This document shows, one piece after another, positions 16,242-26,720 of a DNA stretch of 64,000 nt. This stretch comes from Alcanivorax sp. 1008 (lineage in GTDB: Bacteria > Pseudomonadota > Gammaproteobacteria > Pseudomonadales > Alcanivoracaceae). The notes under the pieces are model-generated. The model was not told where the DNA came from. It did no database searches and was given only the letters and a program-made list of their open reading frames with translations. The stretch spans positions 63,586-127,585 of the forward strand of contig NZ_JAFMPS010000003.1 in the NCBI RefSeq assembly GCF_020667895.1, written 5' to 3'. Within the stretch, counting starts at the first letter, position 1; the number at the start of each line of letters is the position of its first letter. Both the position numbers and the translations under genes were made by a program.

Positions 16242-17079
16242 GAAACTGCAGAAAGTATTGGCTCGAGCAGGCCTGGGTTCCCGCCGTGAGCTGGAAACCT
16301 GGATCGAGTCTGGCCGAGTGTCCGTTAATGGCAAGATCGCCACTTTGGGCGATCGGGTCGAACCCGAGGATGTCATTCGCGTGGATGGTCATATCACCAA
16401 AACCAAAGCCCCGGAAGATATGGTGCGTCGTGTCATCGCCTACCACAAGCCAGTGGGTGAGGTGTGTTCACGCAATGATCCCGAGGGCAGGCCTACAGTA
16501 TTCGACAATCTGCCACGCTTGACCGGTCAGCGTTGGGTGCAGGTCGGCCGTTTGGATATCAACACCTCCGGGCTGTTGTTGTTTACTACCGATGGCGAGC
16601 TGGCCCACAGGTTAATGCATCCATCGAACGGCTTTGTGCGTGAGTACGCGGTTCGGGTGCGGGGTGAGCTTACCCGGGAAAAGCGCAAGGCGCTGCTAGA
16701 CGGAGTGATGCTGGAAGACGGTATATCGAAGTTTGACACCATCACAGATGCCGGCGGTGCCGAGGAGGCGGCCAATCATTGGTACAAGGTTTCCCTCAAG
16801 GGCGGCAAGTACCGTGAAGTGCGTCGTTTGTTTGAATCGCAGGAGTTGGAAGTGGCGCGCTTGATACGGGTCAGCTTCGGTGAAATCAATCTACCGCCAC
16901 AGCTTAAGGCTGGACGTTGGATGGATCTTACTCCCGACGAGATGAATCAGCTGGCGGGCAAAGTTGATCTTCGTGGCAAGCAGTACACCGGGCTATATGG
17001 TCGGGCCCGTCTACGTGGCCAGAGGGCAGACAAGAAGCCGCCTTCGAAAGCACGTCGTAATCCCTACCGCCGTTCGTAG
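16234..17079 (+). CDS. rluB: 23S rRNA pseudouridine(2605) synthase
   Basis: 281 residues from ATG 16234 (overlapping the scpB stop). An S4 RNA-binding domain comes first (KLQKVLARAGLGSRRELETW), then the RsuA-type catalytic domain with the active Asp in VGRLDINTSGLLLFT and the motif GGKYREVRRLFES. It modifies U2605 in helix 93 of 23S rRNA. The basic C-terminal tail (RADKKPPSKARRNPYRRS) is typical of RluB. It is the last gene of the trpS-scpA-scpB-rluB line. Confidence 0.95.
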   Translation: MSEKLQKVLARAGLGSRRELETWIESGRVSVNGKIATLGDRVEPEDVIRVDGHITKTKAPEDMVRRVIAYHKPVGEVCSRNDPEGRPTVFDNLPRLTGQRWVQVGRLDINTSGLLLFTTDGELAHRLMHPSNGFVREYAVRVRGELTREKRKALLDGVMLEDGISKFDTITDAGGAEEAANHWYKVSLKGGKYREVRRLFESQELEVARLIRVSFGEINLPPQLKAGRWMDLTPDEMNQLAGKVDLRGKQYTGLYGRARLRGQRADKKPPSKARRNPYRRS

Positions 17080-17118
17080 GTACCGCCCTGGCGCTGCGGC
17101 CTATATCCGGAGATTATT

Positions 17119-17760
17119 TTGCAACGAGTACGCGTCAAAGTTTGTGGCATTACCCGCGTTGCTGACATGCAGTCAGCGGCCCGTTTGGGGGCGGATGCTA
17201 TTGGCTTGGTGTTTTATCCGCCGAGCCCGCGTTTCGTGGGTATTGAACAGGCTGCTGCTATCTGTGCAGCGACACCAGCTTTCGTTACTACCGTTGGGTT
17301 GTTTGTGAATCCAACCTACGAACAGGTCTGCGAAGTGCTGGAGCGAGTGCCGCTTGATATTCTTCAGTTTCATGGCGAAGAGCCGGAAGTATTCTGTTGT
17401 CGTTTTGGCCGGCCTTATATGAAGGCCCTGCGTATGGCAGATGATCTGGATGTGCTGGCCGCTGCTGAACAATACCCGGCAGCCTGTGGCCTGTTGCTCG
17501 ATAGTCACGTTCCCGGTGTCCCGGGCGGTACAGGTACAACCTTTGATTGGCAGCGCATTCCGGCGCAACTCAGCCAGCCGCTGATTCTTGCCGGCGGACT
17601 TGACGCTGCCAATGTCAGTGATGCCATTGCCACCGTGCGCCCCTGGGCGGTGGATGTCAGTGGTGGTGTAGAACAGCTCGATGCGGATGGCCGTCGTCAT
17701 CCCGGCATCAAATCCGAGGCCGCTATGGCCGCTTTTATCGAAGGAGTTAATCGTGTCTGA
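17119..17760 (+). CDS. trpF: phosphoribosylanthranilate isomerase
   Basis: 213 residues starting at TTG 17119 with GGAG six bases upstream. It converts phosphoribosylanthranilate to the carboxyphenylamino-deoxyribulose phosphate in tryptophan synthesis. The catalytic Cys is in VKVCGITR near the start and the catalytic Asp in [15 protein letters not shown]; the phosphate site is [10 protein letters not shown]. It stands alone from trpC, as in pseudomonads. Overlaps trpB by 8 bases. Confidence 0.97.
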   Translation: MQRVRVKVCGITRVADMQSAARLGADAIGLVFYPPSPRFVGIEQAAAICAATPAFVTTVGLFVNPTYEQVCEVLERVPLDILQFHGEEPEVFCCRFGRPYMKALRMADDLDVLAAAEQYPAACGLLLDSHVPGVPGGTGTTFDWQRIPAQLSQPLILAGGLDAANVSDAIATVRPWAVDVSGGVEQLDADGRRHPGIKSEAAMAAFIEGVNRV

Positions 17761-18964
17761 GAAGATCGACTTTGCCGCCTTTCCGGACCCCCGCGGGCAT
17801 TTCGGGCGTTACGGCGGTCGCTTCGTTTCTGAAACTCTGATGGCAGCGCTGGAAGATCTTGAGGCGGTGTATAACCGGCTTAAGGATGACCCCCAGTTTC
17901 AGGCCGATTTTGATTACGACATGGCTCACTATGTGGGTCGTCCTTCACCGCTATATTTTGCCGAGCGCCTGAGTAAGCAGGTTGGCGGCGCTCAAATCTG
18001 GCTGAAGCGCGAAGATCTTAATCACACCGGTGCCCACAAGGTAAATAACACCATTGGTCAGGCGTTGTTGGCCAAGCATATTGGCAAGCGCCGGGTGATC
18101 GCAGAAACCGGTGCCGGCCAGCACGGTGTGGCCAGTGCCACCGTGGCCGCGCGACTGGGTTTGGAATGTCAGGTGTATATGGGCGCCGATGATGTTGAGC
18201 GGCAGAAGCTCAACGTCTACCGGATGAAGCTGCTCGGCGCCGAAGTAATCCCGGTGACGTCCGGCTCGCGCACCCTTAAAGATGCACTGAACGAAGCGAT
18301 GCGTGATTGGGTGACCAACGTTGATCACACTTTCTACATTATCGGTACCGTAGCAGGCCCGCATCCTTATCCCATGTTGGTGCGCGATTTTCAGAGCATT
18401 ATTGGCCGCGAAGCCAGAGAGCAGTGCCTGAAAATGAATGGTCGATTGCCCGATGCGTTAGTTGCCTGTGTTGGTGGTGGTTCCAATGCCATTGGTCTGT
18501 TCCACCCATTCCTGAATGATGAATCAGTTTCCATGTATGGTGTTGAAGCCGCCGGCGATGGCATTGAGACCGGCCGTCACTCGGCGCCACTGGCGGCCGG
18601 TCGTCCCGGTGTATTGCACGGTAATCGCACCTATCTGATGGAAAACGACGACGGCCAGATTATCGATACACACTCTATTTCTGCTGGTCTGGACTATCCG
18701 GGAGTTGGCCCTGAACATGCCTGGCTCAAGGACCTTGGTCGGGTCAATTACGTGGGGGCTACGGATGATGAGGCGCTGGCCGCGTTTCGCACCCTGACCC
18801 ATGTTGAGGGCATCATGCCGGCTCTGGAGTCTGCCCATGCGGTGGCCTATGCCATGAAGCTGGCCGCTACCATGTCGGAGGATCAGATTATTGTGGTGAA
18901 CCTGTCTGGTCGTGGTGACAAGGACATTCTGACTGTCGCCGCTCTTGACGGTTTTACTTTCTGA
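17753..18964 (+). CDS. trpB: tryptophan synthase beta chain
   Basis: 403 residues from GTG 17753; AAGGAG lies about 6-11 bases upstream. The PLP lysine is in [10 protein letters not shown], the phosphate-binding loop is [10 protein letters not shown], and [10 protein letters not shown] is the substrate loop. It condenses indole with serine. The upstream in-frame residues belong to the overlap with trpF and are not part of the family. Followed by trpA after 13 bases. Confidence 0.97.
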   Translation: MSEKIDFAAFPDPRGHFGRYGGRFVSETLMAALEDLEAVYNRLKDDPQFQADFDYDMAHYVGRPSPLYFAERLSKQVGGAQIWLKREDLNHTGAHKVNNTIGQALLAKHIGKRRVIAETGAGQHGVASATVAARLGLECQVYMGADDVERQKLNVYRMKLLGAEVIPVTSGSRTLKDALNEAMRDWVTNVDHTFYIIGTVAGPHPYPMLVRDFQSIIGREAREQCLKMNGRLPDALVACVGGGSNAIGLFHPFLNDESVSMYGVEAAGDGIETGRHSAPLAAGRPGVLHGNRTYLMENDDGQIIDTHSISAGLDYPGVGPEHAWLKDLGRVNYVGATDDEALAAFRTLTHVEGIMPALESAHAVAYAMKLAATMSEDQIIVVNLSGRGDKDILTVAALDGFTF

Positions 18965-18977
18965 GGTGGGTTTATCC

Positions 18978-19793
18978 ATGAATCGTATTGCCAAACGTTT
19001 TGCTGATCTGGCCGCCTCTGGCCGTAAGGCTCTTATTCCTTATGTAACCGCCGGTGATCCGACCCCAGATGTGACGTTGCCATTGCTGCAGGCCATGGTG
19101 GCAGCAGGCGCAGATATCATTGAGCTGGGCATGCCGTTTTCGGACCCCATGGCGGATGGACCGGTTATTCAGCTGGCCTGCGAGCGATCGTTGGCCGGAG
19201 GCACCTCGGTGCGCTCCTTGCTTGATACCGTGGCGAACTTTCGCAAGACCGATGATGACACCCCGATTGTACTAATGGGCTATCTCAACCCGGTTGAAGC
19301 GATGGGTTATGAAGTGTTTGCCCAGCGCTGTGCCGAGGTGGGCGTTGATGGCGTGCTGATTGTTGACCTGCCGCCGGAGGAAGCACTGGATGTGGCGCCG
19401 ACCTTCCGTGAGCACAATCTTGATCTGGTATTTCTGGTTGCGCCGACCACTACTGATGAGCGTATGGAGCTAATCGGCAAGGCGGGAAGCGGCTATCTGT
19501 ACTACGTGTCACTGAAGGGTGTCACCGGTGCGGCCACCCTGGATCCGGTCGAGGTGCGAGGCCGGGTGGAAACAATTCGCAAACACACCAAATTGCCCAT
19601 TGGTGTGGGCTTTGGTATCAAGGACGCTGAATCCGCCCGACTGGTTTCACAGGTGGCTGATGGGGTTGTGGTGGGCAGTGCGCTGGTACAGCAGATTGCC
19701 GATAATGCAGCCAACCCCGTAGTGATCCCGGAGAAGGTCGCCGCAGTGTTGCGGTCGATGCGTGAGGCGATGGATAACGGCAAGGCAGGTTGA
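18978..19793 (+). CDS. trpA: tryptophan synthase alpha chain
   Basis: 271 residues from ATG 18978 (MNRIAKRF). It cleaves indole-glycerol phosphate and passes indole to TrpB. The catalytic Glu and Asp lie in [17 protein letters not shown]; the phosphate loop is [12 protein letters not shown]. Length is usual. No attenuator or TrpI-type regulator gene is visible near this cluster. Confidence 0.97.
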   Translation: MNRIAKRFADLAASGRKALIPYVTAGDPTPDVTLPLLQAMVAAGADIIELGMPFSDPMADGPVIQLACERSLAGGTSVRSLLDTVANFRKTDDDTPIVLMGYLNPVEAMGYEVFAQRCAEVGVDGVLIVDLPPEEALDVAPTFREHNLDLVFLVAPTTTDERMELIGKAGSGYLYYVSLKGVTGAATLDPVEVRGRVETIRKHTKLPIGVGFGIKDAESARLVSQVADGVVVGSALVQQIADNAANPVVIPEKVAAVLRSMREAMDNGKAG

Positions 19794-19826
19794 ACCGGCC
19801 TTTGCAAATAGACGGAGCAGGGCAAC

Positions 19827-20705
19827 ATGAGTGGTGGTAACTGGCTGGAGAAAATTCTTCCTTCGGTGCGCAAGGGCGACGCGGATAGCCGTCGTGCCAG
19901 TGTGCCAGAGGGGCTTTGGCGTAAGTGCCCGCGCTGCGACAGTGTGATTTACCGGCCGGAGCTGGAGCGCAATCTGGATGTCTGTCCCAAGTGTGAACAT
20001 CATTTGCGTATCAATGCTCGAACCCGCCTCAGCTTGTTTCTGGACGATGGGCCGCAAAGTGAAATTGGTGCGGATATCGAGCCGGTGGATCGGCTCAAGT
20101 TCAAGGATTCTAAAAAGTATAAAGACCGTCTGACCGCTGCGCAGAAAGACACCGGCGAAAAAGATGCGCTTATCTGTCTGCGTGGCAAGGTAAATGGATT
20201 GCCGGTGGTGGCGGCGGCTTTCGAATTCGGTTTTATGGGCGGCTCCATGGGTTCGGTGGTGGGCGAACGCTTCCTGCGCTCAGTGGACGTCTGTCTGGAG
20301 AATCGTCTGCCGTTCGTTTGCTTCGCTGCCAGTGGTGGAGCGCGCATGCAGGAGGCACTGTTCTCATTGATGCAGATGGCGCGTACCAGTGCAGCACTGC
20401 AGCGGATGCGCGATGCGGGGCTGCCTTTTATTTCCGTGCTGACTGATCCGGTATATGGCGGTGTGTCCGCCTCGTTGGCCATGCTTGGCGATATAAACGT
20501 TGCCGAGCCTGGTGCCTTGATCGGTTTTGCCGGTCCGAGGGTGATTGAACAGACTGTCCGGCAGAAGCTGCCGGAGGGTTTCCAGCGCAGTGAATTTTTG
20601 CTCGAGCATGGTGCGATTGACATGATCGTCCACCGGCGCGATATGAAAGATACCCTGCATCGTCTGTTAGCTAACCTGACCCATGCGCCGCTGCCCGCTG
20701 CCTGA
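19827..20705 (+). CDS. accD: acetyl-CoA carboxylase carboxyltransferase subunit beta
   Basis: 292 residues. The N-terminal four-Cys zinc finger is visible ([10 protein letters not shown] and VCPKCEHH), followed by the crotonase-like carboxyltransferase domain with [17 protein letters not shown] and [12 protein letters not shown]. It pairs with AccA to make malonyl-CoA, the first step of fatty-acid synthesis. The stop is immediately followed by the folC start. Confidence 0.97.
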   Translation: MSGGNWLEKILPSVRKGDADSRRASVPEGLWRKCPRCDSVIYRPELERNLDVCPKCEHHLRINARTRLSLFLDDGPQSEIGADIEPVDRLKFKDSKKYKDRLTAAQKDTGEKDALICLRGKVNGLPVVAAAFEFGFMGGSMGSVVGERFLRSVDVCLENRLPFVCFAASGGARMQEALFSLMQMARTSAALQRMRDAGLPFISVLTDPVYGGVSASLAMLGDINVAEPGALIGFAGPRVIEQTVRQKLPEGFQRSEFLLEHGAIDMIVHRRDMKDTLHRLLANLTHAPLPAA

Positions 20706-21929
20706 ATGAATCTGGATGACTGGCAGGCGCGTATAGAGCGTTTGCATCCGCAGGAAATCGAACTTGGCCTGGGGCGAATCCGTGCCGTGGCCGAGCGTCT
20801 TGAGGTAAACGTTTTTGCCTGCCCGGTGATCACTGTGGCGGGCACTAATGGCAAGGGTTCCACCGTCACCCTGATCGAGCGACTGGCCCGCGCCGCCGGT
20901 CGCAGCACTGCACTTTATACATCTCCTCATTTGCATCGTTTCAATGAGCGGGTGCGTCTTGATGGCGAGCCGGTCAGTGACGCCATGCTGTGTCAGGCCT
21001 TTGAACGGGTGGAAAGCGTTCGTGGCGATGTCGCATTAACCTATTTTGAGTTCACCACCCTGGCTGCTTTATGCGTATTCCAGCAAGCCGGTGTCGATCT
21101 GGTTGTTCTTGAAGTTGGCTTGGGTGGGCGCCTGGATGCGGTCAACCTGATCGATGCGGATATTGCAGTGATAACTTCCATCGGTCTGGACCATCAGGAC
21201 TGGCTCGGCGATAACGTGGAACAGATTGGTCGAGAGAAGGCCGGCATACTGCGCGCAGGTCGACCGCTGTTGTTTGCTGCCATGGATATGCCAGAGAGCA
21301 TTGCTCAGGCGGCGGAGCAGGGCGCAGCCCGGTTGATCCGCGCTGGCGAGGTTTTCGGTGTCCATGGCTCGGCGATCTATTGGCAGCAGTCCGGTAGTCA
21401 TCACCTTGAAGTGTCTGATCCACTGCCGCTGGGCCGGGATAATCTGGCGGCAGCGGTACAGGCATTGGCTCTGCTGGATATGTTGCCGGCTGATATCGCT
21501 GCGGTGGCCGCCAGCACTATTTTGCCAGGACGTTGTCAGCATAAACGTATTGATGGTTGTGACTGGTATTTTGATGTGGGTCACAATCGTGAGGCATTGC
21601 AGCGCTTTCTCAGTCTGCTGCCGGCTGTAACGGGGCGTCGCAGGGCGCTCTGTGCCATGCTTGCGGATAAGCCGGCGGAGCAGGTGCTGGCAGATTTTCA
21701 GGCTCATGTGGATGACTGGTATCTGGCGGGCCTTGGCGGAAGCCGCGGCCGGTCTGCTTCGGCCCTGGCAGGGTTGCTACCCGATATTGTTCCCAGACAG
21801 ATCTTTGCCAATGTGGCTGAGGCCGTGGCGGCGGTGCGGGAACAGCAGAGTGGGGAAGATCAGGTGCTGGTGTTCGGTTCTTTTTACACCGTTGCTGAAG
21901 CAGCAGCGGCCCTTGCTGTGGAGCTGTGA
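20706..21929 (+). CDS. folC: bifunctional folylpolyglutamate/dihydrofolate synthase
   Basis: 407 residues. The Mur-ligase-type P-loop is VAGTNGKGSTV; the YTSPHLHRFNERVRL motif and the central LGLGGRLDAVN-type segment (EVGLGGRLDAVNLIDAD) are typical. It adds glutamate to dihydropteroate and to folates. The C-terminal ligase domain (WYFDVGHNREAL) is intact. Its TGA shares a base with the ATG of the SPOR-domain gene. Confidence 0.95.
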   Translation: MNLDDWQARIERLHPQEIELGLGRIRAVAERLEVNVFACPVITVAGTNGKGSTVTLIERLARAAGRSTALYTSPHLHRFNERVRLDGEPVSDAMLCQAFERVESVRGDVALTYFEFTTLAALCVFQQAGVDLVVLEVGLGGRLDAVNLIDADIAVITSIGLDHQDWLGDNVEQIGREKAGILRAGRPLLFAAMDMPESIAQAAEQGAARLIRAGEVFGVHGSAIYWQQSGSHHLEVSDPLPLGRDNLAAAVQALALLDMLPADIAAVAASTILPGRCQHKRIDGCDWYFDVGHNREALQRFLSLLPAVTGRRRALCAMLADKPAEQVLADFQAHVDDWYLAGLGGSRGRSASALAGLLPDIVPRQIFANVAEAVAAVREQQSGEDQVLVFGSFYTVAEAAAALAVEL

Positions 21930-22450
21930 TGAGGTTTTCGGTACGTCACCCTCTGGTGGCGATTCTGCTGATTGTGCTGATCTCGGCCATCGTGGCGCCA
22001 TTGCTACTGCGTCAGGAAAGTGTGGTGATGCGACCGCTGGATATGGAGTTGCCAGCAGTGCCTGAGCTGCCTACGCCAGACGCGCTGCCGCCGGTATCGA
22101 CTAGCGAAATAGAGCTAGCGGAGCAGGCCATCAATGATGCCCGTGAGCAATTGCGGGGTGGCTCGGCTAAGCCTTCGCAGAATGACCCCCTGCCCGTGCC
22201 GGCAGCTTGGGCTGTACAGGTGGCAGTGCTGGAAACCGAGCAACAGGCGCAGGCTGAGAAGCAGCGTCTGCTGGATAGTGGCTACCGGGGCTATTTGCGC
22301 ATGTTGCCTGAGAATCAGGGCTGGCAGCTGTTCGCCGGGCCGGAGTTGGAGCGAGCCGCGGCGCAGGCCACACTGGAGCGCCTCAAGATTGACCCACAGT
22401 GGTCCATTGAGACAGATATTCAGACCCCTATCGTACCTTTCAGCCCCTGA
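21929..22450 (+). CDS. SPOR-domain membrane protein (DedD-like)
   Basis: 173 residues from ATG 21929. A short cytoplasmic start, one transmembrane helix (about 9-28), a Pro/Glu-rich linker, and a C-terminal SPOR domain (WAVQVAVLETEQQAQAEKQR, then WQLFAGPELERAAAQ) are visible. SPOR domains bind denuded peptidoglycan at the division septum. Position between folC and cvpA is that of dedD in E. coli and pseudomonads, though the protein is diverged. Confidence 0.9.
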   Translation: MRFSVRHPLVAILLIVLISAIVAPLLLRQESVVMRPLDMELPAVPELPTPDALPPVSTSEIELAEQAINDAREQLRGGSAKPSQNDPLPVPAAWAVQVAVLETEQQAQAEKQRLLDSGYRGYLRMLPENQGWQLFAGPELERAAAQATLERLKIDPQWSIETDIQTPIVPFSP

Positions 22451-22503
22451 CCGTCGCCGTCTCTTTCTGCTACCATGCGCCCTTCTTCGCTGCCGTCCCG
22501 ACA

Positions 22504-22998
22504 ATGAATGTAGCAGACGCTGTAATCCTGCTGGTGATCGCCATTTCGGCGCTGCTCAGTCTGCGCCGCGGCTTTACCCGTGAGGCATTTTCCCTGCTTA
22601 CCTGGGTGGCAGCCTTTATTGTTGCCCGTCTGTTCGGACCGTCGCTAGAGCTGATGCTGGAGGGCGCCATCGAAACCCCCAGTGCCCGTATGGCGACAGC
22701 GTTTGGCGTGCTGTTTGCGGCGACACTGGTGGTCGGGGCACTGATTAATCATCTGCTTGGCGAGCTGATCAGGGTAACTGGCCTGTCCACCACAGACCGT
22801 TTGTTCGGCATGGTGTTTGGTGCCGTGCGTGGGGTGTTGTTGGTGGTCGTGCTGGTGGCCATCGGGGGACATTTGTTTTCGGGCGACAGCTGGTGGCGCG
22901 AGTCGCTTCTGGTGCCGCATTTTGCTTTGCTGGAAGACTGGACGCGGACAGTTGCAGCGGAACTGGTCAAGTTCATCATCCAAATTGGATCAGCCTAG
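22504..22998 (+). CDS. cvpA: CvpA family membrane protein
   Basis: 164 residues with four predicted membrane helices; family marks are ADAVILLVIAISALLSLRRG and FGMVFGAVRGVLLVVVLV. CvpA is needed for envelope homeostasis and colicin V production in E. coli, where it also precedes purF. Here purF starts 12 bases downstream. Confidence 0.94.
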   Translation: MNVADAVILLVIAISALLSLRRGFTREAFSLLTWVAAFIVARLFGPSLELMLEGAIETPSARMATAFGVLFAATLVVGALINHLLGELIRVTGLSTTDRLFGMVFGAVRGVLLVVVLVAIGGHLFSGDSWWRESLLVPHFALLEDWTRTVAAELVKFIIQIGSA

Positions 22999-23010
22999 GG
23001 GACAGGTCAC

Positions 23011-24534
23011 ATGTGCGGAATAGTCGGTATCGTTGGTCGCTCATTCGTCAATCAGGCGATTTATGATGCTCTCACCGTGTTGCAGCATCGCGGCCAGGAC
23101 GCTGCTGGCATTGTTACCTGTGAGGGTGACCGGCTTTTCCTGCGCAAGGACAACGGTATGGTGCGTGATGTGTTCCAGAGCCGCCATATGCGCCGTCTGG
23201 TGGGTAATATGGGCATAGGCCATGTGCGTTATCCCACCGCTGGTACAGCCAGCTCCGCCGAAGCACAACCTTTTTACGTCAACTCCCCCTATGGCATTAC
23301 CCTGGCGCATAACGGTAACCTGACAAATACCACGGCGCTGGCGGAGGACATCTACAGAGCGGATCTACGCCATATCAATACCTCGTCAGACTCTGAGGTG
23401 CTGCTCAACGTGTTTGCCCATGAGTTGCAGCAGATGGGAAAACTGATTCCTCAGCCGGATGATATTTTTACTGCGGTAGCGCGTGTGCACCAGCGTATTG
23501 AGGGCGCCTATGCCGTGATCGCGATGATCACCGGGTATGGCATCCTCGCGTTTCGCGACCCCCATGGTATTCGTCCGGTTTGTTATGGCCGTCGTGATAC
23601 GGAGCAGGGCCCCGAATATATGATCGCTTCGGAAAGTGTTGCGCTTTCTGGTTTGGGTTTCCATCTGGTTCGCGATCTGGCGCCGGGCGAGGCCATATAC
23701 ATCAGCGCTGAGGGAGAGGTGTATACCCGTCAGTGCTCGGAGAATGCGCAGCTGAGTCCATGCATCTTTGAGCAGGTTTATCTGGCTCGCCCGGACTCTA
23801 TTATTGACGGCATCTCGGTATACAAAGCGCGCTTGCGCATGGGCGAGAAACTGGCCGAGAAAATCCAGCGTGAGTGGCCTGATCATGATATCGATGTGGT
23901 AATACCAATTCCGGATACCAGTCGCACCGCGGCTTTGCAGATGGCTAATATGCTGGATGTGAAGTACCGCGAGGGCTTTATCAAGAATCGCTATATTGGT
24001 CGTACCTTCATCATGCCTGGGCAACAGCAGCGAAAAAAGTCTGTGCGCCAGAAGCTTAATGCGATTGAGCTGGAGTTCTCCGGCAAGAATGTACTGCTGG
24101 TCGATGACTCCATTGTGCGCGGTACTACCTGCAATGAGATTATTCAGATGGCCAGGGAGGCCGGCGCCAACAAGGTGTATTTTGCCTCTGCCGCACCTGC
24201 GGTGATCTATCCCAATGTCTACGGCATTGATATGCCGGCGGCTCAGGAGCTGATTGCCCATGGTCGTACTAATGACGAAATCTGCACGCTGATCGGCGCT
24301 GACAAGCTGGTTTATCAGGATCTGGAGGATCTGGTCGCCGCCTGTCGCGAAGGCAACCCGGATGTCGTCGAATTTGACTGTTCCGTATTTGATGGCCGCT
24401 ACATTGCTGGCAAGATTGACCGGGACTATCTGGACTCGCTGGAGAAGCAGCGTAACGATGCGGTGAAAAAGCCGAAAAATCTGGCCGCTGCATTGGCCAG
24501 TAATGAAGCGGTTGATCTGCATAACTCAAATTGA
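23011..24534 (+). CDS. purF: amidophosphoribosyltransferase
   Basis: 507 residues. The N-terminal nucleophile Cys follows the initiator (MCGIVGIVG), giving a glutaminase domain ([20 protein letters not shown]). The phosphoribosyltransferase domain has the PRPP loop [18 protein letters not shown]. It makes phosphoribosylamine, the first step of purine synthesis. Operon position with cvpA is conserved. Confidence 0.98.
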   Translation: MCGIVGIVGRSFVNQAIYDALTVLQHRGQDAAGIVTCEGDRLFLRKDNGMVRDVFQSRHMRRLVGNMGIGHVRYPTAGTASSAEAQPFYVNSPYGITLAHNGNLTNTTALAEDIYRADLRHINTSSDSEVLLNVFAHELQQMGKLIPQPDDIFTAVARVHQRIEGAYAVIAMITGYGILAFRDPHGIRPVCYGRRDTEQGPEYMIASESVALSGLGFHLVRDLAPGEAIYISAEGEVYTRQCSENAQLSPCIFEQVYLARPDSIIDGISVYKARLRMGEKLAEKIQREWPDHDIDVVIPIPDTSRTAALQMANMLDVKYREGFIKNRYIGRTFIMPGQQQRKKSVRQKLNAIELEFSGKNVLLVDDSIVRGTTCNEIIQMAREAGANKVYFASAAPAVIYPNVYGIDMPAAQELIAHGRTNDEICTLIGADKLVYQDLEDLVAACREGNPDVVEFDCSVFDGRYIAGKIDRDYLDSLEKQRNDAVKKPKNLAAALASNEAVDLHNSN

Positions 24535-24548
24535 AACAGGATGAGTGA

Positions 24549-25766
24549 ATGAGCAAGCGGCGCCTGCCTGAGAATCTTTCTGTCGAAACACTGGCTATTC
24601 GCGCCGCCGAGTTGCGCACCGATGAGATGTCTCACTCGGAAGCACTCTTTCTGACATCCAGCTTTGTATATGAAAGTGCGGCGCAGGCTGCTGCCCGGTT
24701 TGCGGGCACTGAGCCTGGCAACATCTATTCGCGCTTCAGTAATCCTACAGTGCGTTCGTTCGAGGAGCGTTTGGCTGCCCTTGAAGGCGGCGAACAATGT
24801 GTGGCTTTTGCTTCTGGTATGGCTGCCATTACTGCTGTATTCATGGCCAGTCTCAAGCCCGGTGATCATATTCTTAGCTCTCGTAGTCTGTTTGGTACCA
24901 CCCATGTTTTGTACGAGAAGTACCTGCGCAAGTTCGGCATAGAAGTGACCCTGGTTGATATTGACGACCTTGACCAGTGGCGTGCAGCCATGCGCCCGGA
25001 AACCCGATTTCTATTTGTCGAAACGCCATCCAACCCGCTAGCTGAAGTGGCAGATATCCCGGCGTTAGCGAGCATCGCCCATGAAGGTAACGCCAAGCTG
25101 ATTGTTGATAACTGTTTCTGCACACCGGCCCTACAACGGCCGCTGCAACTGGGAGCAGATATCGTCATTCACAGTGCCACCAAATATCTGGATGGTCAGG
25201 GCCGTTGTTTGGGTGGGGCAGTAGTTGGCCAGGCACAGGATATGGCCGAGGTGTATGGCTATCTCCGCACTGCGGGCGCCACCTTGAGCGCTTTTAATGC
25301 CTGGGTGTTCCTCAAGGGGCTGGAGACCCTGTCCCTACGCATGCATGCACATTCCAGTAATGCCCTGGCAATGGCTGCCTGGCTGCAAACCCAGCCGGGG
25401 GTAAAGCGGGTTCATTACGCTGGCTTGACGGACAACCCGTATCATTCTTTGGCGGCGAGGCAGCAAAGTGGCTTTGGCGGAGTGCTGTCGTTTGAGGTGG
25501 TTGATAGCGAAGGTAAGGAAGACCGTCAGGCAGCGTGGCGTTTTATAGATGCCACTCGTCTGGTATCGATCACGGCCAATCTGGGAGATGTGAAGACCAC
25601 TATTACCCACCCTGGCAGCACGACTCATGGGCGTCTGGCTGACGAGGACAAACGTCGCGCAGGTATAAGTGAGAATCTGGTCCGACTGGCTGTTGGTCTG
25701 GAAGGTATTGAAGATCTCAAGGCAGACATGCGCAGGGGGCTGGCAGCACTCGGCTTCTCAGAGTAA
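24549..25766 (+). CDS. metZ: O-succinylhomoserine sulfhydrylase
   Basis: 405 residues; a Cys/Met-metabolism PLP enzyme. The PLP lysine is in VIHSATKYLDGQGRCLGG, and YSRFSNPTVRSFEERLAALE and FASGMAAI are typical. It makes homocysteine directly from O-succinylhomoserine and sulfide. The assignment to MetZ rather than MetB/MetC rests on the start (LSVETLAIRAAELRTDEMSH) and on the purF-metZ order found in pseudomonads. Confidence 0.94.
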   Translation: MSKRRLPENLSVETLAIRAAELRTDEMSHSEALFLTSSFVYESAAQAAARFAGTEPGNIYSRFSNPTVRSFEERLAALEGGEQCVAFASGMAAITAVFMASLKPGDHILSSRSLFGTTHVLYEKYLRKFGIEVTLVDIDDLDQWRAAMRPETRFLFVETPSNPLAEVADIPALASIAHEGNAKLIVDNCFCTPALQRPLQLGADIVIHSATKYLDGQGRCLGGAVVGQAQDMAEVYGYLRTAGATLSAFNAWVFLKGLETLSLRMHAHSSNALAMAAWLQTQPGVKRVHYAGLTDNPYHSLAARQQSGFGGVLSFEVVDSEGKEDRQAAWRFIDATRLVSITANLGDVKTTITHPGSTTHGRLADEDKRRAGISENLVRLAVGLEGIEDLKADMRRGLAALGFSE

Positions 25767-25802
25767 ATCGTAGAATAAAGCGCCAGCTTTCGGAGAATAA
25801 TA

Positions 25803-26720
25803 ATGTCAACGACGATCAGTCGGGCGATTACTGCAGTTTCATCGGTGGTGCTAGGCAAGGACGAGCAAATCAGGCTGGCTGTGGCATGTATGCTGGCCCG
25901 TGGACACTTGTTAATTGAAGACCTTCCCGGCATGGGTAAGACCACATTAGCTCATGCCCTCGCCAGAGTGTTTTCTCTCGACTACCGTCGGGTGCAGTTC
26001 ACCAGCGACATGCTGCCGGCGGATATTCTTGGTGTCTCCATCTACGACCCGGATACCCGCCAGTTCCAGTTGCGACAGGGCCCTGTGTTTGCTCAGTTAT
26101 TGCTGGCCGATGAAGTCAATCGGGCGACTCCGAAAACTCAGGGCGCACTGCTGGAAGCAATGGAAGAGCGTCAGGTAACGCTGGATGGTGTGTCGCGGCC
26201 GCTGCCAGAGCCATTTTTTGTGATTGCGACGCAGAATCCGGTCACTCAAGCGGGTACTTTCCCGTTGCCAGAGTCGCAACTGGATCGTTTTCTGATGCGT
26301 ATTTCACTGGGCTACCCCTCTGCGGAAACCGAGTTGGCATTGCTCAGTGGTAGCGACCGACGCGACCACGCGTCAACTATGAAGCCTGAAATCAGCAGCG
26401 CAGAACTGATGCAGCAGATGGCACTGGTTGGCAAGGTGCACGCCTCTGCTGATCTTATCGATTACGTGCAGCGCCTGTTAGCTCACAGTCGTGATAGTGG
26501 TTTGTTTGTGGTTGGTCTGTCGCCACGGGCGGGGTTGGGTCTATTGCGTGCTGCTCGCGCTTGGGCATTACTGGCAGGCCGCGACTATGTCACTCCAGAA
26601 GATGTTCAGGTGGTACTTGGCCCGGTTACAGCCCATCGCATCCAGGCCAGTACTGGAGGCGCCAGTGCCACCTCCACCCAGCAGTTACTTGAAGCCGTGC
26701 CGGTGGTTCGGCGCAGCTGA
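25803..26720 (+). CDS. MoxR-type AAA+ ATPase
   Basis: 305 residues. Walker A is LPGMGKTTLAHA, Walker B LLLADEVNRATPK, with LEAMEERQVTLDG and IATQNP as sensor-region signatures. MoxR proteins act as chaperones in maturation of partner complexes. It overlaps the DUF58 gene by one base, and that gene overlaps the transglutaminase gene, a three-gene cluster common in pseudomonads. VWA-domain partners are absent here. Confidence 0.95.
   Translation: MSTTISRAITAVSSVVLGKDEQIRLAVACMLARGHLLIEDLPGMGKTTLAHALARVFSLDYRRVQFTSDMLPADILGVSIYDPDTRQFQLRQGPVFAQLLLADEVNRATPKTQGALLEAMEERQVTLDGVSRPLPEPFFVIATQNPVTQAGTFPLPESQLDRFLMRISLGYPSAETELALLSGSDRRDHASTMKPEISSAELMQQMALVGKVHASADLIDYVQRLLAHSRDSGLFVVGLSPRAGLGLLRAARAWALLAGRDYVTPEDVQVVLGPVTAHRIQASTGGASATSTQQLLEAVPVVRRS

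Noticed and set aside
23386-24522. 378-codon minus-strand open frame opposite purF
   Set aside because: purF is complete and conserved on the plus strand; the antisense frame has no recognisable domain and no ribosome site.
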